The notes under the pieces are model-generated. The model worked only from the letters and a program-made list of their open reading frames with translations, made no database searches and was not told the DNA's origin. 64,000 bases of DNA from Chryseobacterium sp. KLBC 52 (GTDB lineage: Bacteria > Bacteroidota > Bacteroidia > Flavobacteriales > Weeksellaceae): assembly GCF_003347605.1 (NCBI RefSeq), contig NZ_QDFZ01000017.1:1-64000 (forward strand), in the 5' to 3' direction. The position numbers were made by a program, and so were the translations under genes. Below, piece by piece: positions 41,924-49,974 of this stretch. Each line of letters opens with the position of its first letter. The first letter of the stretch is position 1.

Positions 41924-42499
41924 TTAATAGAAAGCATATAAAATGACAGGTTTTGTAGACTTATCAATATATTTTGCTGTTTCTTTTAGTGCATTGACGG
42001 AAAGCATAGGACATCCTAAGCTCAGACATGCAGGAGATTTTGATTCTGCATCAGGAATACATCCGTAAGAATGGAGGACTATTGCTCTTTGCATGGCATT
42101 GCTATTGGTTGCATCCAGCCCTGCAAGGCGGTACGCTTTACCAAACTTCCCTATATAACTTTCTCCAATAATATATTTTCCAAGTGATGACTGATAAGAT
42201 CCTTCAATATTACTGAATTTCAAAGCATCCGATTTTGGAATCACAGAACCTGAACCATGAGAAACTACTGCCTGCTGAAGAATTGTATTATTTTTCAGGT
42301 TATAAATAAAATAACGATACTTCCCGGAATGAATTTTAAAGTTGATGAAAACAGCCAGTTCCTGATTGTACTCTTTTCCTTTAATATAATTTTTAATCTC
42401 CGAAATTCTTGTCTGAGGAATAGCCAATGAGCTCAACTGCTGGGATTCAGCTTTTGAACAGGAGATTACAATTAAAAAAAGAAAAATAAAGTGTTTCAT
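41924..42499 (-). CDS. YkuD_2-type L,D-transpeptidase-like lipoprotein
   Basis: A 191-residue exported protein with a lipobox (LIVISC, C14) and a murein L,D-transpeptidase-like catalytic domain. The probable nucleophile is C163 in SLGCPML, with H143 in VLHSYGC and the segment VVSHGSGS upstream. This Bacteroidetes subgroup differs from classical YkuD in using SxGCP. A substrate in peptidoglycan is inferred. The second of two adjacent ATGs is chosen for the better signal peptide. It follows the LolD-like ATPase by 16 bases. Confidence 0.85.
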   Translation of the reverse strand: MKHFIFLFLIVISCSKAESQQLSSLAIPQTRISEIKNYIKGKEYNQELAVFINFKIHSGKYRYFIYNLKNNTILQQAVVSHGSGSVIPKSDALKFSNIEGSYQSSLGKYIIGESYIGKFGKAYRLAGLDATNSNAMQRAIVLHSYGCIPDAESKSPACLSLGCPMLSVNALKETAKYIDKSTKPVILYAFY

Positions 42500-42515
42500 C
42501 ATCCGGTTTTATATA

Positions 42516-43184
42516 CTACTCTATGATCATTCCGTCTTTCATAACGAGCTTTCGGTCTGTAATTTCGGCCAGATTCGGGTTATGCGTTACAATCACAAAA
42601 GTTTGGTTGTATTTATCTCTAAGATCAAAAAACAAGCGGTGAAGATCATCCGCATTCTTAGAATCCAAATTCCCTGTAGGCTCATCTGCAAAAATGATTT
42701 TCGGAGAATTGATTAAAGCTCTTGCTACCGCTACCCTTTGTGCTTCTCCACCTGAAAGTTGGTTGGGTTTATGATTCAGTCTCTGTTCGATCTTCAGATC
42801 CTCAAATAAAGCATAAGCTTTTTCAAGAGCTTCTCTTTCGTTGGCTCCTGCTATTTTTGTCGGAAGCAAGACGTTTTCCAGCGCTGTAAACTCCGGAAGA
42901 AGCTGATGAAACTGAAATACAAAACCTATATTCTGATTTCTGAATTTTGACAGCTGCTTATCATTCATATTAATAAATGATTCTCCTGCAATTTCAATTT
43001 CAGTATCATATTTATTAGATTGACTAGGGTGATCCAAGGTTCCCAGAATCTGCAGCAATGTAGATTTACCAGCTCCTGATTCTCCTACAATAGAAACCAC
43101 TTCTCCCGTTTTGATTTGAATATCAACTCCTTTCAGTACTTCTAAATTCCCATAAGATTTATGGATATTTCTTGCTTTAATCAT
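42516..43184 (-). CDS. ABC transporter ATPase, LolD-like
   Basis: A 222-residue ATPase of the LolD/MacB class. Walker A is GESGAGKST (about 34-42), the signature is LSGGEAQRVAVARAL, and Walker B is IIFADEPTGNLDS, the class marker. Its permease (LolCE-like) is not adjacent, as is common in Bacteroidetes. A -7 box sits immediately upstream, so the transcript may be nearly leaderless. Export of lipoproteins is the likely but unproven role. Confidence 0.88.
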   Translation of the reverse strand: MIKARNIHKSYGNLEVLKGVDIQIKTGEVVSIVGESGAGKSTLLQILGTLDHPSQSNKYDTEIEIAGESFINMNDKQLSKFRNQNIGFVFQFHQLLPEFTALENVLLPTKIAGANEREALEKAYALFEDLKIEQRLNHKPNQLSGGEAQRVAVARALINSPKIIFADEPTGNLDSKNADDLHRLFFDLRDKYNQTFVIVTHNPNLAEITDRKLVMKDGMIIE

Positions 43185-43188
43185 GACT

Positions 43189-43196
43189 CAAAAGTA
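43189..43196 (-). promoter_or_regulatory. -7 box TACTTTTG next to the lolD-like start
   Basis: A TAnnTTTG match on the minus strand only four bases from the ATG, so transcription would begin at or near the start codon. Confidence 0.4.
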
Positions 43197-43215
43197 GTGA
43201 ATTGCCTGCAAATAA

Positions 43216-43238
43216 AAAACCGCTTTTTGAAGCGGTTT
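43216..43238 (-). terminator. Extra minus-strand terminator hairpin
   Basis: AAACCGCTT/AAGCGGTTT stem followed by TTTTTT on the minus strand. It lies about 190 bases downstream of the E2 gene's own terminator, with no annotated gene between. Confidence 0.75.
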
Positions 43239-43425
43239 ATATTTTATTTTAGATTTCTCTGAATTAGATTTCTCTGATCTATTCATATAGGTCTTTTCCA
43301 TTAATTTTTTTAATTATTCCCGTCTTATTTTTTTATAAAAATTTTTGTAATATACACTTTTTTCTAAACCTATAAGGTTTTGTTAGCTATCTCCATTTCC
43401 ATTTCAATTTCCATTTACTGAAGAA

Positions 43426-43454
43426 ACAAAAAAACCTCCCGATTTGGGAGGTTT
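43426..43454 (-). terminator. Terminator of the E2 gene
   Basis: AAACCTCCC/GGGAGGTTT stem with a 5-base loop and a T7 tail on the minus strand, just downstream of the E2 stop. Confidence 0.85.
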
Positions 43455-43475
43455 CCATATTTTCAATTCAGAAAA

Positions 43476-45071
43476 TTACAGTAACAAAGTTAATGGACTT
43501 TCTAAATAAGTTCTTAATGTCTGTAGGAACTGAGCCCCTGTAGCACCGTCTACCACTCTGTGGTCACAAGCCAATGAAAGTTTCATCGTGTTTCCAACTA
43601 CAATCTGACCATCTTTAACGATTGGTTTCTCGATAATAGCTCCTACTGAAAGGATTGCAGAGTTTGGCTGGTTAATGATACTTGTAAATGTTTCGATTCC
43701 GAACATTCCTAAGTTTGAAATAGAGAATGTAGATCCTTCCATTTCATTAGCTTTAAGACCTTTACTCTTAGCTCTTGAAGCCATATCTTTTACGGATGCA
43801 GAAATCTGAGTATACGTCATCTGATCTGTATTTTTCAATACCGGAACTACCAATCCGTCTGGAATAGCTACTGCCACACCAATATTGATATTTCCTCTGT
43901 GGATGATCTTATCACCTGCCCAGCTTGAATTTACCTGAGGATGTTTTCTTAAAGCAATTGCAGTTGCTTTAATAATCATATCGTTGAAAGAGATCTTAGT
44001 ATCAGGTAAAGAATTGATTTCTTTTCTAGCCTCAATTGCTTTATCCATATTGATCTCCACCATCAGATAATAGTGAGGTGCAGAGAATTTACTTTCAGAA
44101 AGACGTTTTGCAATAATATTTCTTACCTGAGAGTTTGGAGTCTCTGTATCTTCACCCTGTACGAAGCTTACTGCAACAGGAGCAGCGCTTGCTGCAGGAG
44201 CTGAAGCAGCTGGTTTTGCAGATGGCTGATAATTTTCAATATCTTTTTTAACGATTCTTCCGTTTTCACCAGAACCCTGAACACTGTTGATATCCACCCC
44301 TTTATCCTGAGCCATTTTCTTAGCCAACGGAGAGATTGCTACTCTGTCAGAAGATGAAGAGCTCGCAACCGGAGCAGCTTTTTCTTCTGTTTTAGCTTCT
44401 GCTTTTTGTTCAGCTGGTTTTTCAGTTGACTGACCGGCAGCTTTTGGAGCTCCTACAGCGGAAACATCTGTTCCTGCAGGGCCAATGATTGCCAATACGG
44501 AATCAACCGGAGCAGCACCTCCTTCTTCTACACCTTGCTTCAATAATACACCATTGAATTCAGATTCGAAATCCTGTACCGCTTTATCTGTTTCGATCTC
44601 AGCAAGGAGATCTCCTTCTTTTACTGTATCGCCTACGTTTTTGTGCCATTTAGCAACCTTACCTTCTGTCATTGTATCAGAAAGTCTTGGCATTGTAATA
44701 ATTTCTACTCCTGCCGGAACTTCTGCAGCAGCTGGCGCAGCAGTTTCTGCTTTAGGCTGATCTTCTGATTTTTTTTCTTCAGTTGCCGCAGCGGGAGCAG
44801 CCGCCCCACCTGTTAATCCTGAAATATCTTCTCCTTCATTCCCGATAATAGCTAAAACAGAGTCTACAGCAGCAGCACTTCCTTCTTCTACACCTACGTA
44901 TAAAAGGGTACCTTCTATTTCAGATTCGAAATCCTGAACTGCTTTATCAGTTTCAATTTCAGCTAAAATATCTCCTTCTTTTACTTTATCACCTACTTTT
45001 TTATGCCATTTTGCCACCTTACCTTCCGTCATTGTGTCGGACAGGCGGGGCATCGTAATTACTTCTGCCAT
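43476..45071 (-). CDS. pdhC: Pyruvate dehydrogenase E2 (dihydrolipoamide acetyltransferase)
   Basis: A 531-residue E2 core of the pyruvate dehydrogenase complex, transferring acetyl groups from lipoamide to CoA. Two tandem lipoyl domains (about 1-77 and 125-205), each with the lipoylation motif ETDKAVQDFES, are joined by Ala/Pro/Glu-rich linkers. A peripheral-subunit-binding domain follows at about 245-285 (AISPLAKKMAQDKGVDINSV), then the catalytic domain from about 310 with the HRVVDG active-site motif near the end. It is separated from pdhA by 84 bases containing repeats. Confidence 0.96.
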   Translation of the reverse strand: MAEVITMPRLSDTMTEGKVAKWHKKVGDKVKEGDILAEIETDKAVQDFESEIEGTLLYVGVEEGSAAAVDSVLAIIGNEGEDISGLTGGAAAPAAATEEKKSEDQPKAETAAPAAAEVPAGVEIITMPRLSDTMTEGKVAKWHKNVGDTVKEGDLLAEIETDKAVQDFESEFNGVLLKQGVEEGGAAPVDSVLAIIGPAGTDVSAVGAPKAAGQSTEKPAEQKAEAKTEEKAAPVASSSSSDRVAISPLAKKMAQDKGVDINSVQGSGENGRIVKKDIENYQPSAKPAASAPAASAAPVAVSFVQGEDTETPNSQVRNIIAKRLSESKFSAPHYYLMVEINMDKAIEARKEINSLPDTKISFNDMIIKATAIALRKHPQVNSSWAGDKIIHRGNINIGVAVAIPDGLVVPVLKNTDQMTYTQISASVKDMASRAKSKGLKANEMEGSTFSISNLGMFGIETFTSIINQPNSAILSVGAIIEKPIVKDGQIVVGNTMKLSLACDHRVVDGATGAQFLQTLRTYLESPLTLLL

Positions 45072-45150
45072 AATCTATATTGATTTGAGATTCGAGATTT
45101 GAGATTTGAGATTTCAGAAATTTCAAACTTCAAATTTCAAATAAATTTTT
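45072..45150. repeat. GAGATTT/AAATTTC imperfect inverted repeat
   Basis: Three GAGATTT or GAGATTC units, then a run of TTTCAAA-type units, form an imperfect inverted repeat filling the pdhA-pdhC gap. It resembles the other dispersed intergenic repeats of the window in style. Confidence 0.55.
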
Positions 45151-45155
45151 ATTTT

Positions 45156-46157
45156 TTAGTTTTCTAATTTGTCTAGGAATGGATAATCTTCCTGAGCATA
45201 CACATACTCATAGATTTTTTCTGCATCCGGATACGGAGAGTTTTCCATAAATTCGATACACTCTTCAACAAAGTCTCTGGATTTGTTATCCATAGCTTCC
45301 AATTCTGCTTCTGTAGCCCATCCGTTTTCTAAAATTCTGTGTTTTATCAATTCGATTGGGTCATCATTTTTATGAAGCGCTACTTCTTCTTTAGATCTGT
45401 ATGGCTCAGCATCAGACATAGAGTGTCCTCTGTAGCGGTAAGTTCTTGCTTCAATGAACGTAGGTCCGTCTCCTCTTCTTGCTCTTTCAATAGCTTCGTA
45501 AGCAGCTTCTGCTACTTTTTCAGGATCCATGGCATCTACAGCAAGGCAAGGCATTTCGTATCCTAATCCTAATTTATAGATATCTTCGTGGTTGGCAGTT
45601 CTTTTTACAGAAGTTCCCATTGCATATTGGTTGTTTTCTACAACAAATACTACAGGAAGTTTCCAGTTCATTGCCATGTTGAAGGTCTCATGTAAAGAAC
45701 CTTGTCTTGCAGCTCCGTCACCAAAGAAACAGATGTTTACTGCTTTTCTGTCGAAATATTTATCAGCAAAAGCAATACCTGCACCTAATGGAATTTGTCC
45801 TCCAACGATACCATGTCCTCCGTAAAAACGGTGTTCTTTACTGAAAATGTGCATAGATCCACCCATACCTCCGGATGTACCTGTAGCTTTACCACAAAGT
45901 TCAGCCATGATTCTTTTAGGATCTACTCCCATCGCCATTGGATGGATGTGACATCTGTAAGCAGTAATCATACTGTCCTTTGTAAGATCCATTGCATGTG
46001 TAAACCCGGCAGGGATAGCTTCCTGACCGTTATACAAATGTAAAAATCCTCTGATCTTTTGTTTTAGGTAAAGAGAACGGCATTTGTCTTCAAACCTTCT
46101 CCACATTGTCATATCTTCATACCACTTCAGGTATACCTCTTTAGAAAATTCTTTCAT
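45156..46157 (-). CDS. pdhA: Pyruvate dehydrogenase E1 subunit alpha
   Basis: A 333-residue thiamine-diphosphate-dependent E1 alpha subunit. The ThDP motif is visible as GDGAARQGSLHETFNMAMNW...VVENNQYAMGT (about 166-203), and the phosphorylation-loop-type RYRGHSMSDAEPYRS is present near 247. The E1 beta partner is not adjacent and must be encoded elsewhere. pdhC follows on the same strand. A -7 box lies about 40 bases upstream. Confidence 0.96.
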   Translation of the reverse strand: MKEFSKEVYLKWYEDMTMWRRFEDKCRSLYLKQKIRGFLHLYNGQEAIPAGFTHAMDLTKDSMITAYRCHIHPMAMGVDPKRIMAELCGKATGTSGGMGGSMHIFSKEHRFYGGHGIVGGQIPLGAGIAFADKYFDRKAVNICFFGDGAARQGSLHETFNMAMNWKLPVVFVVENNQYAMGTSVKRTANHEDIYKLGLGYEMPCLAVDAMDPEKVAEAAYEAIERARRGDGPTFIEARTYRYRGHSMSDAEPYRSKEEVALHKNDDPIELIKHRILENGWATEAELEAMDNKSRDFVEECIEFMENSPYPDAEKIYEYVYAQEDYPFLDKLEN

Positions 46158-46194
46158 GTGTTAGCTCTTGCTTTTTTATGATGAAATAGTTGAG

Positions 46195-46202
46195 CAAAAT
46201 TA
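46195..46202 (-). promoter_or_regulatory. -7 box TAATTTTG of the pdhA promoter
   Basis: A perfect TAnnTTTG match on the minus strand, 38 bases before the pdhA ATG. Confidence 0.5.
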
Positions 46203-46474
46203 TGAAAAAAACTTTGTTTTTATTCTATACATAGATAACTTTTCGATTTTTCTGCAAAATCTATTTGCGGGCTGTATGGATTATTCTTAATTTCCGACCC
46301 CTTGGAAGAAGGATACAACTACGTTTTATCCGTTACATTCTTTCTATCAGATTTCAGAAATCGTCCTATCCATAGGGATTTTCCGAAACGACACATGATT
46401 CGGAGATATCAGGATTCTTTACATTTTCTTCTCCTATTTTATTCCTCTTTAATTATTGTTAATATATATTTTGG
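46203..46474. other. Non-coding stretch, possible structured element
   Basis: No convincing gene. On the minus strand, short complementary pairs (GGATA/TATCC, CCTAT/ATAGG) and the segment around TTCTTCCAAGGGGTCGGAAA look more structured than random AT-rich spacer. It may be a repeat or the remains of a further gene beyond the adjacent pseudogene. Confidence 0.35.
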
Positions 46475-46847
46475 TTATTTCAACAGCTTCTTTTCCGGCG
46501 AAAAATCTGTAAGTTTCGGGGTTCTGGCTTCAATTTCACTAACGAAATTACCGTATTGCTTTGCGGTTCTGGCTTTAATTTCCTTCCAACTCTTTATCTA
46601 CCACTAGCAGGTAAACAAATTCTGTTTTTTCTCTGAATTCCGATTCCCAGATCATGGTAAATCCCTATTTCATGATTCTCAATGCATGATCTAGGAAGCG
46701 GTAAAGAAAAACCCGTTTATTTTCCTTTCGAATTTCATAGATTCTTAATTGATGAACAGGTTGTGGTGTAACACTATTTTCCCGGGAAACCTTTTGACCA
46801 AAGGCTAAATAACTTAACAATATAAATAATACGTATAGATGCTTCAT
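46475..46847 (-). pseudogene. Decayed NIPSNAP-family protein gene
   Basis: From an ATG at 46847 a signal peptide (MKHLYVLFILLSYLAFGQ) and the NIPSNAP start VHQLRIYEIRKENKRVF and RFLDHALRIMK are read. A TAG then stands where a conserved Tyr is expected (TAT to TAG). The same frame continues GFTMIWESEFREKTEFVYLL. After a frame change and apparent deletion of about 20 codons, it resumes as SWKEIKARTAKQYGNFVSEI and ends SPEKKLLK at the TAA (46475-46477). At least two inactivating events are present. NIPSNAP proteins are of uncertain function. Confidence 0.85.
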
Positions 46848-46960
46848 GATAATGATGATTAAAAACTGATCAATTAAAATTAAACATTTCATTTTATCAA
46901 AAACAACTGGTAATCAAACAACTTATCTATTGAATCAGCGATTCCATCACATGGTTTTCA

Positions 46961-46991
46961 TTTGATTTTTGAGGTTATAATAGTATATTTG
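46961..46991 (+). promoter_or_regulatory. Bacteroidetes promoter TTTG-N19-TATATTTG
   Basis: TTTG at 46961-46964 and TATATTTG at 46984-46991 with a 19-base spacer, 17 bases before the ATG at 47008. This is a full consensus match for the primary flavobacterial sigma factor. Confidence 0.75.
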
Positions 46992-47007
46992 GTTTTTAAA
47001 CTTGATT

Positions 47008-47610
47008 ATGGAAGAAAAACAATCTTCATTATTACACAAAATTTCAAAAGTCATCTCTGATTTTTTTAATCCTTTGGTCTCTCTGATCATTTTCTTTATC
47101 TACATGAGCATCAGAGAATATTCCCTTAAAGATTCTATGTTGTATTTTCTTCCTGTATTATTGATGATCATTATTCCGGTGGTGATATGGCTGGTGTGGA
47201 ATGTAAAGACCGGAAGATATACCAATATGGATGTTTCCAACCGTGTCCAAAGGAAAACCTTATATATATTTATTGCAGTATGTGTAATCGCTTATCTTCT
47301 TTTTAATTATATCAGAAACGGATATATTGATCTTGTCATGCTATTTATTCTGGTGCTTCTTTTCGCTCTTCAGATCAGCAATCTTTTTATCAAAAGCTCG
47401 ATGCATACGGCGTTCAATGTATTTGTAGCTGCGCTCTTTTTCTCACTGGACTGGAAAATGGGTCTTGCATGGCTGGGAATCGCTATTTTGGTCGGAATCA
47501 CCCGTATTATTTTAAAAAGACATACCGTAAAAGAAGTATTTATGGGGGCTGGAATAGCTTTTCTGGTATCTTTTATCTATCTTTATTGCAATATTCAATT
47601 TCAACATTAG
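47008..47610 (+). CDS. PAP2-like membrane protein
   Basis: A 200-residue protein with about six membrane helices, resembling the PAP2 phosphatase-like family of flavobacteria. SSMHTAFNVFVAALFF and RIILKRHTVKEVFMG occupy the positions of the phosphatase histidine motifs, but the full KxxxxxxRP signature is not evident, so catalysis is uncertain. It has a full consensus promoter and is followed after 8 bases by a BlaI-type regulator gene, so the genes are probably co-transcribed. Confidence 0.75.
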   Translation: MEEKQSSLLHKISKVISDFFNPLVSLIIFFIYMSIREYSLKDSMLYFLPVLLMIIIPVVIWLVWNVKTGRYTNMDVSNRVQRKTLYIFIAVCVIAYLLFNYIRNGYIDLVMLFILVLLFALQISNLFIKSSMHTAFNVFVAALFFSLDWKMGLAWLGIAILVGITRIILKRHTVKEVFMGAGIAFLVSFIYLYCNIQFQH

Positions 47611-47618
47611 AATACTCT

Positions 47619-48110
47619 ATGAAAATAAATCATCTTACTGCCGCAGAAGAAAACTTTATGAAGCTGTTTTGGAAAATGGAATCTTTCTATCTGAAGGACG
47701 TTATGGAGCAGCATCCGGAACCGAAACCACACCAGAACACGGTTTCCACTTATTTGAAAATATTAGTTGAAAAAGGCTATCTATCTACTGTAAAAGAAGG
47801 AAGAATCTTCAAATACAGCGTGCTTGTTCCTTTAGAAGAGTATAAAAAATTCCTGTTAAAAGAGCTTTCTCACAACTTTTTTAATAACTCAGGGAAAGAA
47901 ATTCTGGAGCTTTTATTAAGTGAAAAATTAATTTCCCAGGAAGATATGAAGGGCTATTTTGATCTAAAAATCGAAATAAAGCCAGCCAAAGTGGAAGAAC
48001 CTAAGTTCGAAGTTGCTGAAGAAATCCTGAATCCTAAAAAAGAAAAGAAAACCAAGGGAAAAGAGAAAGAAAAAGACAAGGACAAAAAGAAAAAAAAGAA
48101 AAAAGATTAA
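47619..48110 (+). CDS. BlaI/MecI-type regulator with polylysine tail
   Basis: A 163-residue winged-helix protein of the BlaI/MecI/CopY family. The wHTH spans about 1-75 (LTAAEENFMKLFWKMESFYLKDVMEQ, HQNTVSTYLKILVEKGYLSTVKEGRIFKYS). Residues about 80-115 resemble the dimerisation helices. The C-terminus is unusual, a Lys/Glu/Asp low-complexity tail from about residue 137 ending KKKKKKKD. No BlaR1-type sensor is adjacent; a DUF4153 membrane protein follows instead. The ATG at 47619 is chosen, since the longer frame from 47469 overlaps the PAP2-like gene. Confidence 0.9.
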   Translation: MKINHLTAAEENFMKLFWKMESFYLKDVMEQHPEPKPHQNTVSTYLKILVEKGYLSTVKEGRIFKYSVLVPLEEYKKFLLKELSHNFFNNSGKEILELLLSEKLISQEDMKGYFDLKIEIKPAKVEEPKFEVAEEILNPKKEKKTKGKEKEKDKDKKKKKKKD

Positions 48111-48134
48111 TCTAAACCTTAAAAACACCAAATC

Positions 48135-49919
48135 ATGAAAACAAAATTCCAGGAAACTCTAAGCCGGGCCAATGAAGTCATTTTCCGATATCCAATGATT
48201 TTGGTCATGGCTTTATTAGCTTCTATTGGGACCATATGTATTGTGGAAACAGAGCGCAGTGAAATTACTTCTTATATAAAGTTCACCATTTGTACATGTC
48301 TCGGAATTTCTCTGATGTTTGCATTAAAAATGTTGTCACAGAGGATCGGGAAAGAGATATTACTACAGGCATCCGGTATTATTTTTCTTATAGGTTTTTA
48401 TTTTATTCTGCCTGATAAGAAGAATGGGTTTACAGAAGTTTATGGATATATCATTGCTGTTACTGCTCTTCTTTCCCACTTACTGGTATCATTTGTTCCA
48501 TTTCTGGAGAAAGACAGAGAGCTCAGATTCTGGCAGTATAACAAAAATCTTTTTATCAATATCTTTCTCACTGCCGTATTTACAGGAGTTCTTACAGGCG
48601 GTGTGGAATTAGCCATCTTAGCGGTTGATAAACTTTTTGATTTCAATTTTCATGACAGAATTTACAGAGATACATTCTTTGTTCTCGCTATTTTTGGAAG
48701 CAGTTTTATTTTCCTTTTATTTAATGATAAAGGCTTAAATAATCTTGAAAAAGACGGTACCTATCCTGTTGTTTTGAAATTTTTCACTCAGTTTATTTTA
48801 ATTCCGTTACTCCTTATCTATGTAACAATTCTTTATTTTTATTCTGTTAAAATAGTAATCAACTGGCAGCTTCCAAGAGGCTGGGTTTCTTACCTTGTTT
48901 TAGCGTATAGCATTGTTGGCATCCTTGCATTACTTCTGGTTCATCCGTTGAAAGAAGAAAACGCAAAATCCTGGGTCAGAATATTTTCAAAAGCATTCTA
49001 TTATACCATTGTTCCTTTGATCATTCTGCTTTTCACTGCTATTTTTACTAGAATTTTAGAATATGGTTATACAGAACCAAGGTATTTCGTTCTCCTGCTT
49101 GCCCTATGGCTGTTAGGCACTGTTGTTTACTTTATTTTCAACAAAAAAACTACGATAAAGTTCATTCCTGTCAGCTTATTTTTATTTGGTGCTTTTGCAT
49201 TGGTTTTCCCATACCTTAATGCATTCAGTGTGGCTAAGAGAAGCCAGAAAGCAGAATTGATGAATATTTTAAACCAGCATCAGCTAATGAGTGCCGGCAA
49301 GATTAATTTTCAGAAAAAAGTTACAGATACGGTTCGTAATGAAATTGCCAGCAAATTTGAATTTCTGGCTGAAAGAAAACAAGGTGAATTTCTATCTGGT
49401 TTACTGAACGAAAAAGATCAGGCTGAATTAGCCGACAATATTAAAAATGGCACATTTTATAGTATCAATTACGATATTCAGAATAAGTTCTCAGATGTGA
49501 ATGTCACCGTAAAAAACAGAGCATATGAAATGAAAAGACTCGTTCTTATTCGTAAAGAACAGGCTGTAGAAATCGGAAATTATCAATATTTAATTTCTTT
49601 CCATCGGTATAGCAGGGATCCCCAACAACTGAATAATGACCAGTTTGAGCTGACAGATGACCTGACAGAAAAATCCTCATTAAAACTCAGTTTAAATGAT
49701 CAGGAAGAAATAGATTTCGGACCACAGATCATTAAACTATTTGAGGAAAATAAAAACAAGAAAGGAAATGTAGTAATTCCTGAAATTGCAATGGAATCTG
49801 ATTTAGGTAAATATCACGTTAAACTTATTTTCAGTGAAATTACAAGAGAAAAGTACTCTGAAGATGACAATGCCAGTATTTATTACGAAAACGTTTACAT
49901 CCTTATAAAATTAAAATAA
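48135..49919 (+). CDS. DUF4153-like membrane protein
   Basis: A 594-residue protein with about 11-12 predicted helices in residues 15-385, then a soluble C-terminal region of about 200 residues (KRSQKAELMNILNQHQLMSAGKINFQKKV onwards). This matches the DUF4153 family, whose function is unknown. It lies 24 bases after the BlaI-type regulator in the same transcriptional unit and ends at a strong terminator. It is a reasonable candidate for the regulator's functional partner, by position only. Confidence 0.85.
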   Translation: MKTKFQETLSRANEVIFRYPMILVMALLASIGTICIVETERSEITSYIKFTICTCLGISLMFALKMLSQRIGKEILLQASGIIFLIGFYFILPDKKNGFTEVYGYIIAVTALLSHLLVSFVPFLEKDRELRFWQYNKNLFINIFLTAVFTGVLTGGVELAILAVDKLFDFNFHDRIYRDTFFVLAIFGSSFIFLLFNDKGLNNLEKDGTYPVVLKFFTQFILIPLLLIYVTILYFYSVKIVINWQLPRGWVSYLVLAYSIVGILALLLVHPLKEENAKSWVRIFSKAFYYTIVPLIILLFTAIFTRILEYGYTEPRYFVLLLALWLLGTVVYFIFNKKTTIKFIPVSLFLFGAFALVFPYLNAFSVAKRSQKAELMNILNQHQLMSAGKINFQKKVTDTVRNEIASKFEFLAERKQGEFLSGLLNEKDQAELADNIKNGTFYSINYDIQNKFSDVNVTVKNRAYEMKRLVLIRKEQAVEIGNYQYLISFHRYSRDPQQLNNDQFELTDDLTEKSSLKLSLNDQEEIDFGPQIIKLFEENKNKKGNVVIPEIAMESDLGKYHVKLIFSEITREKYSEDDNASIYYENVYILIKLK

Positions 49920-49923
49920 GCAT

Positions 49924-49960
49924 AAAAAAGAGACTATCTTGTGGATAGTCTCTTTTTTTT
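49924..49960. terminator. Bidirectional terminator
   Basis: AAAAAAGAGACTATC/GATAGTCTCTTTTTTTT hairpin with T runs on both strands, between the DUF4153 gene and the convergent lectin gene. Confidence 0.85.
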
Positions 49961-49974
49961 TCGTGTTGTATGAT

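Noticed and set aside
43188..43301. A 37-codon minus-strand ORF starting MEKTYMNRSEK between pdhC and the lolD-like gene
   Set aside because: It reads straight through the 43216-43238 terminator hairpin and shows no homology that I recognise.
46302..46607. A 101-residue plus-strand ORF
   Set aside because: It lies antisense to the NIPSNAP pseudogene, has no family resemblance, and its membrane-like stretches come from the reverse of AT-rich coding sequence.
47469..47618. Upstream extension of the BlaI-type gene
   Set aside because: It overlaps the PAP2-like gene by more than 100 bases, and the conserved wHTH starts only at 47619.
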